Shown here one piece after another: positions 1 to 6,032 of a stretch of DNA of 15,600 nucleotides; the first letter of the stretch is position 1; the number at the start of each line of letters is the position of its first letter. This DNA comes from Leyella stercorea. Lineage in GTDB: Bacteria; Bacteroidota; Bacteroidia; Bacteroidales; Bacteroidaceae. Location of the stretch: positions 1 to 15,600 of the forward strand of contig NZ_JAHQUY010000067.1 in the NCBI RefSeq assembly GCF_019052365.1, read 5' to 3'. The translations under genes were made by a program, and so were the position numbers. Under the pieces are notes generated by a model. It was given only the letters and a program-made list of their open reading frames with translations, made no database searches and had not been told where the DNA came from.

Positions 1-619
1 GATGGTAAAAACATAAAAACGTTATGTCTTTTCCTGCATAATTTTTCCACAGAAATTTATAACAATCATTCTTGTTACATGTGTTTTCAAAATTTGGATA
101 CTTATCTGATTCCTTTTTCTTTTTTAATTCCTTATCAATAATAGATCCCCAAGTTATAACAACATCAGGTATCTGAGGTAATTTTGATAAAACATCCTCG
201 AACATTACTAAATATTCCTCCTTGCAATCTGACGCTTGTGTATCTGTTCGGTTACCAAGCTCATGTTGAACATAATTAGTAAAAGCCGCTTTTTTCCAAA
301 AATCATCAAAATTCAATTCTTTATCTCCTAAAAAATCTTTGAATAAATCGAAAAAATTCTTATGCGCAGGAGCATCTTCACAAAGATCATCAGTTGGCAA
401 ATCATGTAAAGGTCGCCCATTATTATACGGGCAACGCAAATCGTACTTTCTAGTGTTCAGATTTATTGTACAATCATCATAATATTCACAACGTTCATTT
501 CTTTTACCATCTTGATTACAATAAAAACTAGCACCAAGAACAAGAAGTTTCTTTCCATTAATTCCCTCTATATAACCATCTTTATCAAACCAAGGAACAA
601 AGAATGCGCCACTTTCCAT
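1..619 (-). CDS. Uracil-DNA-glycosylase-fold-like protein (partial, C-terminus outside window)
   Basis: The frame opens at an ATG one base after the stop of the preceding gene and stays open for 206 codons to the left edge, so the C-terminus is missing. Features match the general UDG-superfamily layout: a first beta strand ending KLLVLGASFYC (residues 24-34), a central block FTNYVQ...GNR (113-124) where UDGs carry their TN..K.RP..R segment, a strand PDVVITWG (151-158) like the PkvIvaLG strand, and a last strand FLCFYH (201-206) ending where UDGs have the HPS motif; the next codon begins with C. Cysteines at 34, 44, 50 and 63 could be a metal or Fe-S site, as in UDG families 4/5, but spacing differs. 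The usual catalytic G(E/Q)(D/P) motif is replaced by GAS, so glycosylase activity is uncertain. The frame is very AT-rich and looks translationally coupled to the 249-residue gene. Existence is secure; the fold is inferred. Confidence 0.75.
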   Translation of the reverse strand, partial: MESGAFFVPWFDKDGYIEGINGKKLLVLGASFYCNQDGKRNERCEYYDDCTINLNTRKYDLRCPYNNGRPLHDLPTDDLCEDAPAHKNFFDLFKDFLGDKELNFDDFWKKAAFTNYVQHELGNRTDTQASDCKEEYLVMFEDVLSKLPQIPDVVITWGSIIDKELKKKKESDKYPNFENTCNKNDCYKFLWKNYAGKDITFLCFYH

Positions 620-620
620 A

Positions 621-1370
621 TTATCCAAAATTAATTTCCAACGACTTTTTTATTATATGCACATGATTATGCTCACTTGAGAAATCCAGATTGGCACTGA
701 ATAATTTGTAATCAATCTTCGCTGCAATGTTAATAGCTTGCGCTATTTCACTACAATACGAAATCTCATACTTCTCTATGCCACTTATCCTACCATCTGA
801 TTTCAAACGCTCACATAACAATCTGAGCTTCGGATCAGAAGCTAACCCGTGAATATTCATAAAGTCAACAACCTCCTTATAGCTTTTAGGCTTTCTATTG
901 GGATCATGACTTTCTACAGTAGACGTCATATCAACAGATACCTCATTAACACATTTACCATTGATTTCTGCCTTAGCAATATTATTGCCCATTCTATTGT
1001 TTGACTCATAATTCTGCGAATCTTTATCATGAACTGATTCTTTCATAACAATATCTTTCGCACCCATAAGAACCAAAGTCTCCTTAATAGCATAACTCTT
1101 AGTTTCAACGAAAGTATTCAACAAATCAGAATCCTTCATTGAAACATAACAATTAGCATATGGATTTCTGAAATACACATCTTCTCCATCACCTATCGGC
1201 TGAGCAGACAACTGAATATCATGTTCTTTCAGATTGTCTACATTACTTAAAGGATAGACTGTTAAATTACCTAAGTCTATAGCCTTTGTCATATCAGGAT
1301 AATATCCCTGATTAATGCCGTATGACAAATCGTCATCGGCTATTATTAATAAACTTGATTTAGTTTCCAT
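621..1370 (-). CDS. Hypothetical protein, 249 aa, third gene of AT-rich GTPase cassette
   Basis: I do not recognise this family. It starts at ATG 4 bases after the stop of the tail-anchored protein gene and ends one base before the ATG of the UDG-like gene, so it is embedded in the same transcript. There is no signal peptide or membrane segment, so a cytoplasmic location is likely. The N-terminal third (about 1-75) contains short strand-like stretches and a DDD at 12-14. Residues about 90-110 (KETLVLMGAKDIVM) look like a helix followed by a strand. A polar, probably disordered, linker covers about 112-160. The C-terminal 80 residues (EVVDFMNIHGL through EINFG) appear alpha/beta, with an HNHVHI stretch near the end. 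Codon use and AT content match its cassette neighbours. It could be an adaptor between the membrane GTPase pair and the UDG-like enzyme; this is inference from position only. Confidence 0.85.
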   Translation of the reverse strand: METKSSLLIIADDDLSYGINQGYYPDMTKAIDLGNLTVYPLSNVDNLKEHDIQLSAQPIGDGEDVYFRNPYANCYVSMKDSDLLNTFVETKSYAIKETLVLMGAKDIVMKESVHDKDSQNYESNNRMGNNIAKAEINGKCVNEVSVDMTSTVESHDPNRKPKSYKEVVDFMNIHGLASDPKLRLLCERLKSDGRISGIEKYEISYCSEIAQAINIAAKIDYKLFSANLDFSSEHNHVHIIKKSLEINFG

Positions 1371-1374
1371 TATT

Positions 1375-1803
1375 CTAAAGAATTAAAAAAGCTATTACAG
1401 CTAATATAACAATTATTATTGCGGCAATAATTTTTTCAACAGTGCCCGTTTTTTTTTTGTTTATACACTTCAATGTCTCTTCTGACAATTCTTGATGTAC
1501 TACTTGCAATTCATCATTCAATGCAAGTAAATAATCATCACACTTTGTACTCAAGAACATAAACGACAAAGTACGTCCATGTTCATCAACACCTTTAAAA
1601 GAACCTTTAACAAAGAATACCTTACCATCTGAAATCTCAACAATCCCACACCAAGGCATTTTCTTATCAATACATTTATCTGAGGCTTCTTTTAATTTAG
1701 AAAATGCAAAATTCCTTTTGGTTTTGGCTAAAATCACTCCATCAGCTACAACTATATCAGGAGCATCAATTTTTTCAGGCTGATACCATAATATTGTTTT
1801 CAT
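1375..1803 (-). CDS. Tail-anchored membrane protein, 142 aa, partner of adjacent GTPase
   Basis: The protein has a soluble N-terminal domain (about 1-115) and one hydrophobic segment at the extreme C-terminus (125-142, IIAAIIIVILAVIAFLIL) preceded by a basic stretch NKKKTGTVEK, the layout of a tail-anchored protein facing the cytoplasm. The soluble part alternates strands and helices: strand DIVVADGVILAK (16-27), helix FSKLKEASDKCIDKK, then strands CGIVEISDGKVFFVKG and RTLSFMFL. The order is loosely like a longin or roadblock fold, but that is only a suggestion. Its ATG lies 2 bases after the GTPase stop and its stop is 4 bases before the next ATG, so co-translation and a physical complex are likely. 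No family was recognised. Existence is well supported by the tight packing and the clear domain plus anchor. Confidence 0.85.
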   Translation of the reverse strand: MKTILWYQPEKIDAPDIVVADGVILAKTKRNFAFSKLKEASDKCIDKKMPWCGIVEISDGKVFFVKGSFKGVDEHGRTLSFMFLSTKCDDYLLALNDELQVVHQELSEETLKCINKKKTGTVEKIIAAIIIVILAVIAFLIL

Positions 1804-1805
1804 AA

Positions 1806-2489
1806 CTATTCTTGTGCTATTTCTTTTTTTATAATATCTATATAATATTTGTTCAACAAATTAGCAACCATAATGTGGTCTAAATCAATTTTTAAAGAAC
1901 AATTATTTATCTTCTTATCAGTTAAAACGCTAATAACCTCAGCTTTTGCTTTTTTTGTTTTTTCCAGAGGATAATGATTATTCTTATCATATTCATCAAA
2001 ATGTGTTGCAATAATCTTAAAACCACAATTTAGCAGTTTCTTATCCTTTATACACTTCGATATTACTTGAAGACGTGAGCGTATTTCTTGCTTTGTTTCA
2101 TGCAAGCGTGTCAAATCAACCAAGAAATAAACAAATGTACCATTTTCAGATATTAGCTCATTATAATATCTCACAAACATATCACCACCACCAATATCCT
2201 TTGTTGCAAGGACCCTTACATAGCGATTATTAGCAAAAACATTAAAGCTTTCTATCTTTTCTTGATCAGTAGTTCGGTATTCTGTCACTACCTTCTTATC
2301 CATAAGTTGATTCCACAAAGTGGTTTTACCAGATGCCTTTGAACCAAAGACAACTATTCGTTTAGTATTCTCATCTGGCGAAGACACTAATCCATAGAAA
2401 AGACCTACTAGTAAACTAATTAAACTACTACCAAACACCCATAAAATCCACACAGGAAGGGCTGCTTCATTTACAATACTTAAAACCAT
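1806..2489 (-). CDS. N-terminally membrane-anchored small GTPase (SR-beta/Arf-like), 227 aa
   Basis: A P-loop GTPase with one N-terminal membrane segment (about 13-35) followed directly by the nucleotide-binding domain, an arrangement like the SRP receptor beta subunit. G1/Walker A is GSKASGKTT (49-57). Candidate switch I threonines are at 73/74. G3 is DIGG (98-101). A hydrophobic strand FVYFLVDLTR (119-128) follows, and G4 is THFD (162-165), a variant of (N/T)KxD with His for Lys. The start is ATG; no Shine-Dalgarno is visible, as usual in Bacteroidota. It opens a four-gene cassette with gaps of 2, 4 and 1 bases. The likely role is a nucleotide-dependent switch at the inner membrane that acts with the tail-anchored partner. 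Such GTPases occur in bacterial conflict and signalling loci, so a defence role is possible but not shown. GTPase assignment is firm; biological role is unknown. Confidence 0.9.
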   Translation of the reverse strand: MVLSIVNEAALPVWILWVFGSSLISLLVGLFYGLVSSPDENTKRIVVFGSKASGKTTLWNQLMDKKVVTEYRTTDQEKIESFNVFANNRYVRVLATKDIGGGDMFVRYYNELISENGTFVYFLVDLTRLHETKQEIRSRLQVISKCIKDKKLLNCGFKIIATHFDEYDKNNHYPLEKTKKAKAEVISVLTDKKINNCSLKIDLDHIMVANLLNKYYIDIIKKEIAQE

Positions 2490-2520
2490 ATTTTTATAAA
2501 TTCAATTTAAAATCCGCAAA

Positions 2521-2551
2521 ATACCCCCCCCAATTAGAATTAGGGAGGTAT
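2521..2551 (-). terminator. Hairpin between small-peptide gene and GTPase cassette (terminator or attenuator)
   Basis: An inverted repeat with arms 2521-2529 and 2543-2551. In the minus-strand RNA it forms a 9-pair stem including a G-U wobble (2526/2546) that would be a mismatch in plus-strand RNA, so the structure suits minus-strand transcription. UUUU-containing sequence follows. It lies between the 40-residue peptide gene and the GTPase. No good TAnnTTTG promoter was seen in the 89-base gap, so the hairpin may act as a leaky terminator that sets read-through into the cassette. Confidence 0.45.
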
Positions 2552-2578
2552 CTCTTAAAAGTCAAGATTCTGCATTAA

Positions 2579-2701
2579 TTACTTCTTGCTATCACCCATA
2601 GCGTTAAGAATCGCAGCTCCAACAGATGCAATAGCTCCTGCTATCTTCACAGTTGTCTTAACAATCTCTTTTGATGAATTTTTGTTTGAATTCTTTCCCA
2701 T
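2579..2701 (-). CDS. Small hydrophobic/basic peptide, 40 aa
   Basis: A short frame from ATG (2699-2701) to TAA. The peptide begins with a polar, lysine- and asparagine-rich stretch (MGKNSNKNSSKE). It continues as a single amphipathic to hydrophobic helix with small-residue spacing (IVKTTVKIAGAIASVGAAIL, 13-32) and ends in a charged tail (GDSKK). The Gly/Ala pattern could support helix packing in a membrane. It follows the 73-residue gene by 26 bases on the same strand, probably on one transcript, and is followed by a hairpin. Bacteroidota genomes contain many such tiny helix peptides; a toxin-like or membrane-sensor role is possible, but nothing here proves it. Coding potential is judged from the clean helix pattern and position. 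Confidence 0.6.
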   Translation of the reverse strand: MGKNSNKNSSKEIVKTTVKIAGAIASVGAAILNAMGDSKK

Positions 2702-2727
2702 AATTGTATGTATTAATAGTTAAAAAA

Positions 2728-2949
2728 TTAGTCCAACTTCACAAACTCAAAGTCATTCTGATTGCAGCATGCCTTCTTATAGTCGAAAGCATAGATGCGC
2801 ATATATGTCTCTTGCAGTTCCTTGGCTCCATTGTAGAATGGGTTGGTGGTGTGCTGCAGAGTCGTAACGGTCACAACCATGTCTGGTGTGAGAACGGTGC
2901 CATTGGAGCGCTTAATACGTTTAGGCTTCACTTGAAAAACCCTACTCAT
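2728..2949 (-). CDS. Small basic hypothetical protein, 73 aa
   Basis: The frame begins at ATG 2947-2949 behind an A-rich leader, a leader hairpin and a near-perfect Bacteroidota promoter, which together make it a convincing gene. The N-terminus is basic (MSRVFQVKPKRIKRSNG). The middle is strand-rich (VVTVTTLQHT) and the C-terminal half may be helix then strand (AKELQETYMRIYAFDYKK ... DFEFVKLD) with a CC pair at about 61-62. There is no signal peptide or membrane segment. I do not recognise the family with confidence. Base composition is more balanced than in the cassette downstream, so it may belong to the host chromosome or to a different acquisition. The opposite strand is also open here but lacks start signals. 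Confidence 0.8.
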   Translation of the reverse strand: MSRVFQVKPKRIKRSNGTVLTPDMVVTVTTLQHTTNPFYNGAKELQETYMRIYAFDYKKACCNQNDFEFVKLD

Positions 2950-2977
2950 AGTAATTCGTTTTTTAGGTTATACTATA

Positions 2978-2997
2978 AATGCCGTTTGCACGGCATT
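2978..2997 (-). promoter_or_regulatory. Leader hairpin with GCAA tetraloop upstream of the 73-aa gene
   Basis: A perfect 8-base inverted repeat (AATGCCGT / ACGGCATT) with a 4-base loop. In the minus-strand transcript the loop reads GCAA, a stable GNRA tetraloop; on the plus strand it would be UUGC. It lies within the predicted 5' leader, about 6 bases after the expected transcription start and 28 bases before the ATG. It may protect the 5' end, or it may be a protein-binding site in DNA or RNA. Confidence 0.6.
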
Positions 2998-3010
2998 ACC
3001 TGTCAAAGGG

Positions 3011-3041
3011 CAAAGTTAGGGTAAAGTGACGAACTGTACAA
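3011..3041 (-). promoter_or_regulatory. Bacteroidota-type promoter for the 73-aa / 40-aa unit
   Basis: On the minus strand TAACTTTG (3011-3018) matches the -7 consensus TAnnTTTG exactly. A TTG (3039-3041) lies upstream with a 20-base spacer, the expected -33 position. Transcription would begin near 3004. It may also serve the GTPase cassette by read-through. Confidence 0.7.
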
Positions 3042-3081
3042 GTCCATAATGGTTCATAGGTATAAAAACCATACCATTTGT

Positions 3082-4902
3082 CTATTTTTCTGATATTGTT
3101 TTTCCGGCAAGTACCAGGGCACGCTGGCGCAGATAGCTGTGCAGAGTGAAGCCGTCAGCCTTGACACAGTTGAGGAGGGCGCGCTTCTGCATCACCACCT
3201 CTTTGAGCGCTGGGAACACATCGTTGTAACGTTTCTTCACGTCCTTGTTCTCGGTCTTCACCGATGTCTTCTTCACAAGCTCCTCCACATCGGTAATCTT
3301 TCGAGCGAAGTATTCGGCGCCCTTCTTCAGACGTTCCTGCAGCAGGGCGTTAGTCTGATAGTCGGCAGAAGCAATGACAATCTGACTGTACTGCAACTTG
3401 AAGCGCTCGGCTACATCCATAAGCTCGGTCTTTATAGTGCCCGTGCGAGCCTTGTATTCGGCAATGAGCTTCGGGAAGGAACGGCGGAAATGTCCGTCGA
3501 GCAAGTCGAGCACACGGTTGAAGGCATCCATCAGCGGACGGAAGTCGAACAGTTCGCTCACCACCGACAGATAGTAGTCGCGCTGCAACTGCTCTATCTG
3601 TCCCTCGCTCGGCGTGTGCTCAATGGCGTGCGTGGCGTATTCGTCCACAGCCTCATCACGAATGATAGCCGACTGCGGCAGAGGCGCACTCAGCACCATG
3701 CCTTCGAGTGTGCGGCAACGCGAGAGCGCCACGTATGTCTGTCCGTGGGTGAAGGCACGCTGCACGTCGATGATGGCGTGGTCGAACGTAAGACCCTGAC
3801 TCTTGTGAACGGTGATAGCCCAAGCCGTCTTCACGGGGAACTGCGTGAAGGTTCCTTCCACCTCCTCGCTTATCTCGTTGGTCTTCTCGTTGAGCACGTA
3901 GCGCGTGTTGTCCCACTGTTCGGGCTGCACACGTATATTCTCGCCGGTGTCCTTCGCCGTAACGGTGAAACCCTCGGCGTCTATCGCCGCAATGGTGCCA
4001 ATCATACCATTGTAGTAAGCCTTGTCTGCCGACGAGTCGTTCTTCACGAACATCACCTGCGCACCGGTCTTCAGCGTGAGCGTCTCGTCGGTCGGGAAGA
4101 GCATCTCTGGATACTTGCCTTCGATGGTGGCAGTGTAGGTATAGGGCTTGCCGGGGAGCAGTTCAAGCTCGTGGTCGTTGATGCGCTGCGCCTGCCAGTT
4201 GTGCGTCGTAAGACGTATGTAGCCGTCTTCCTTGCGCGGCTTGAAGTTGGGTATATAGCGCGAGTTGAGCGCAGAGAGCACCGCAGCGTCAGCACGGTTT
4301 TCGCGCACCTTATTCAGTATGTCGAGAAAACGCTTGTCGCTCTGGCGATACACCTTCGTCAGTTCGACGATGGCGTAGCGTGTGCGCTGCAGGGCGAGCG
4401 ACGAGAAGAAGTAAGGCGTGGCGTAATAGCGCGAGAGCATCTGCCACTCGTCGTCCTTAGCCACCGGAGCAAGCTGACCCAAGTCGCCGATCATAACCAT
4501 CTGAACACCGCCAAACGGAAGGTTGTTCTTGCGGAAACGGCGCAGCACGCTGTCTACGGCATCGAGAAGGTCGGCACGCACCATAGAGATCTCGTCGATG
4601 ACGAGCGTGTCGATAGAACGGATGACGTTTATCTTCTGTTTGGAGAAGCGGAACTGCTGTTCCTTGAGATTATAGTTGGGTATGAACGGCGCAAACGACA
4701 ACTGGAAGAACGAGTGGATAGTCACACCTTCGGCGTTGATGGCAGCGATGCCCGTAGGCGCTACCACCACGATGCGCTTCGACGACTCCTCCTTCAGTCG
4801 ACGCAGAAAGGTGGTCTTTCCCGTGCCAGCCTTACCGGTGAGAAAGAGGTTGGTGTTCGTTGTTTCTATTATGTCCCAAGCGAGTTGCGTCTGCTCTGTC
4901 AT
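3082..4902 (-). CDS. Pif1-like DNA helicase (SF1B family), 606 aa
   Basis: An ATP-dependent 5'-3' DNA helicase of the Pif1/RecD-like group. Motifs in order: Walker A GKAGTGKTT (23-31), motif Ia APTGIAA (49-55), Walker B VIDEISM (101-107), motif III GDLGQLAPV (139-147), an Arg-containing TKVYRQ (182-187), motif V AWAITVHKSQGLTFD (360-374) and motif VI YVALSRCRTLEG (390-401). The C-terminal 190 residues are helical and include an LHSYLRQRALVLAGKT segment that resembles a helix-turn-helix-like tail. Such helicases act at replication forks and G-rich structures. The ATG start sits at the beginning of conserved sequence. The gene is more GC-rich than the cassette downstream, which is consistent with native chromosome. 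It is transcribed divergently from the HAD gene. The opposite strand is open for 591 codons, but that is a composition shadow. Confidence 0.95.
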   Translation of the reverse strand: MTEQTQLAWDIIETTNTNLFLTGKAGTGKTTFLRRLKEESSKRIVVVAPTGIAAINAEGVTIHSFFQLSFAPFIPNYNLKEQQFRFSKQKINVIRSIDTLVIDEISMVRADLLDAVDSVLRRFRKNNLPFGGVQMVMIGDLGQLAPVAKDDEWQMLSRYYATPYFFSSLALQRTRYAIVELTKVYRQSDKRFLDILNKVRENRADAAVLSALNSRYIPNFKPRKEDGYIRLTTHNWQAQRINDHELELLPGKPYTYTATIEGKYPEMLFPTDETLTLKTGAQVMFVKNDSSADKAYYNGMIGTIAAIDAEGFTVTAKDTGENIRVQPEQWDNTRYVLNEKTNEISEEVEGTFTQFPVKTAWAITVHKSQGLTFDHAIIDVQRAFTHGQTYVALSRCRTLEGMVLSAPLPQSAIIRDEAVDEYATHAIEHTPSEGQIEQLQRDYYLSVVSELFDFRPLMDAFNRVLDLLDGHFRRSFPKLIAEYKARTGTIKTELMDVAERFKLQYSQIVIASADYQTNALLQERLKKGAEYFARKITDVEELVKKTSVKTENKDVKKRYNDVFPALKEVVMQKRALLNCVKADGFTLHSYLRQRALVLAGKTISEK

Positions 4903-4956
4903 TTCCTTTGCTGATTAATGGTTGTTTAATGTATGTTCCGTGTAAATATGTAGTTA

Positions 4957-4964
4957 CAAAAGTA
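4957..4964 (-). promoter_or_regulatory. Candidate -7 element for the helicase gene
   Basis: TACTTTTG on the minus strand fits TAnnTTTG, 55 bases upstream of the helicase ATG. No TTG lies at the right distance (the nearest is about 24 bases up), so the match is partial. Confidence 0.4.
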
Positions 4965-5005
4965 GTAATTATTTTTTGATTTTGACATCAATCAAGTAGT
5001 ATAAT

Positions 5006-5036
5006 TTTCGGCTTCTGCTTTTTCTGCGTACCTTTG
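5006..5036 (+). promoter_or_regulatory. Promoter for leader RNA and HAD gene
   Basis: TACCTTTG (5029-5036) matches the -7 consensus. TTT (5006-5008), 20 bases upstream, is a partial -33 match. Transcription would start near 5043, immediately before the structured leader. Confidence 0.6.
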
Positions 5037-5044
5037 CAATGTTT

Positions 5045-5141
5045 AGGAGGTATGGGCTTTCCTGCCCGTATCACACAACAGGGCTACGGCAAGAACTGAA
5101 AGTCAGCGGCGCGTAGCGGAAAGCTAATGCCATAGCCTCCT
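5045..5141 (+). ncRNA. Structured 5' leader RNA of the HAD gene (candidate cis-regulatory element)
   Basis: The leader folds by eye into nested helices. P1 pairs 5045-5050 with 5136-5141 and continues 5051-5055 with 5130-5134, with one bulged G at 5135. P2 pairs GCTTTCC (5056-5062) with GGAAAGC (5118-5124). Unpaired TAATG (5125-5129) lies on one side of the P1/P2 join. Inside P2 there are two arms: P3, GCCC/GGGC (5064-5067/5081-5084) with a 13-base loop, and P4, TACG with CGTA (5085-5088/5112-5115), extended by GC with GC (5089-5090/5109-5110), ending in CTGA-AAG-TCAG (5096-5106). P1 closes about 20 bases before the ATG and no U-tract follows, so this is a leader rather than a free terminated RNA. 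The shape is like a riboswitch aptamer. I could not match it to TPP, cobalamin, FMN, SAM, glycine, ZTP or fluoride consensus sequences as I remember them. Confidence 0.6.
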
Positions 5142-5161
5142 ACTGAATAAAAAAACGAAAT

Positions 5162-5944
5162 ATGATAAAAGCATTATTTTTCGACGTTGACGGTACGCTC
5201 GTCAGCTTTAATACACACAAGGTGCCGGAGTCAACAATCGAAGCGCTTCGCGAGGCTCATAAGCGCGGCGTGAAGCTCTTCACCGCTACGGGTCGCCCAC
5301 GCCAGTTGCTCAACAACATCACGGAGGTGGAGGACATCATGGACGGTTTTATTCTTGCCACTGGCGCTCAATGCGTTTATGGCGACGAGGTAGTGCGCCA
5401 GGACCTCATCCCTACTCACGAAGCAGAGGCGATAGTCGACTTCTGCAACCGTCTCGACGTGCCGGCGGTGGTTGTAGGCACAAAGGATCTGCAGATCATC
5501 AACCGCAACGACAGCGTGAACCATGTATTCTACGACATGCTGAAGGTGAAGTACAACAAGTTCGACGTGCCGGTTGAGGAGGTTATAAAGCAGGGCATAC
5601 TGCAGATTACGCCGTTCCTCACCGAGGACCAGGAGCGCACTATCCTACCCCACATACCAGGCACAACGTCTGCACGCTGGTATCCTGCGTTCTGCGACCT
5701 TACGTCTGCCACTGCCGACAAGGCGAACGGCATCCGTGCCATTGCCGAGCACATGGGCATCGACATCAGCGAAACGATGGCGTTCGGCGACGGCGGCAAC
5801 GATCTTTCTATGTTGCGTGCGGCTGGCGTTGGCGTGGCTATGGGCAATGCGCTTGACGAGGTGAAGGCGCACGCCGACTATGTGACAAGCAGCGTAGACG
5901 AGGATGGCATCGCGAATGCACTGAAACACTTTGAAATTATTTAG
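5162..5944 (+). CDS. Cof-type HAD-IIB family phosphatase, 260 aa
   Basis: A cytosolic phosphatase of the haloacid dehalogenase superfamily with a C2B cap. Motif I is DVDGT (8-12; nucleophile D8, acid/base D10). Motif II is TATGR (41-45). The motif III lysine is K187 in DKANG. Motif IV is FGDGGND (208-214; Mg-binding D210 and D214). The cap lies between about 85 and 180. Relatives act on sugar phosphates, FMN, pyridoxal phosphate or other small phosphorylated metabolites, and the substrate cannot be read from sequence. Length is normal. The ATG follows an A-rich spacer (AAAAAAACGAAAT) after a structured leader RNA, so expression may respond to a ligand or to RNA folding. It is alone on its strand, diverging from the helicase and converging on cls. 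Confidence 0.95.
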   Translation: MIKALFFDVDGTLVSFNTHKVPESTIEALREAHKRGVKLFTATGRPRQLLNNITEVEDIMDGFILATGAQCVYGDEVVRQDLIPTHEAEAIVDFCNRLDVPAVVVGTKDLQIINRNDSVNHVFYDMLKVKYNKFDVPVEEVIKQGILQITPFLTEDQERTILPHIPGTTSARWYPAFCDLTSATADKANGIRAIAEHMGIDISETMAFGDGGNDLSMLRAAGVGVAMGNALDEVKAHADYVTSSVDEDGIANALKHFEII

Positions 5945-5969
5945 GATATGTGGTGAGGTGTTGTTATGT

Positions 5970-6006
5970 TGTTATGTTGAGATATGTTTCATTTGTCAAC
6001 ATAACA
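5970..6006. terminator. Inverted repeat between convergent HAD and cls genes
   Basis: Arms 5970-5980 (TGTTATGTTGA) and 5996-6006 are perfectly complementary over 11 bases with a 15-base loop; the surrounding sequence (5948-6030) continues the symmetry imperfectly. It lies in the 88-base gap where two genes converge, so a bidirectional terminator role is likely, though T-tracts are weak. It belongs to the same sequence family as the repeat at 7471-7554. Confidence 0.45.
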
Positions 6007-6032
6007 CCATCTCAACACATCAACATCATATT

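Noticed and set aside
2704..3024. Plus-strand 106-codon frame
   Set aside because: Overlaps the minus-strand 73-aa gene and its promoter; no start signals and an implausible composition.
3059..3075. Hairpin as terminator of the helicase gene
   Set aside because: Only a 5-bp stem with the T run in the loop rather than after the stem.
3139..4914. Plus-strand open frame of about 591 codons opposite the helicase
   Set aside because: It is antisense to a gene with all Pif1 helicase motifs; its translation is low-complexity (His/Leu/Arg/Val rich) with no domain, as expected from GC-rich codon shadows.
5045..5141. Hammerhead ribozyme, twister ribozyme, or SRP RNA
   Set aside because: No CUGAUGA core for a hammerhead; the UAAUG joiner is on one side only, unlike a twister internal loop; and the GGAAGGAAGCAGC-type SRP signature is missing.
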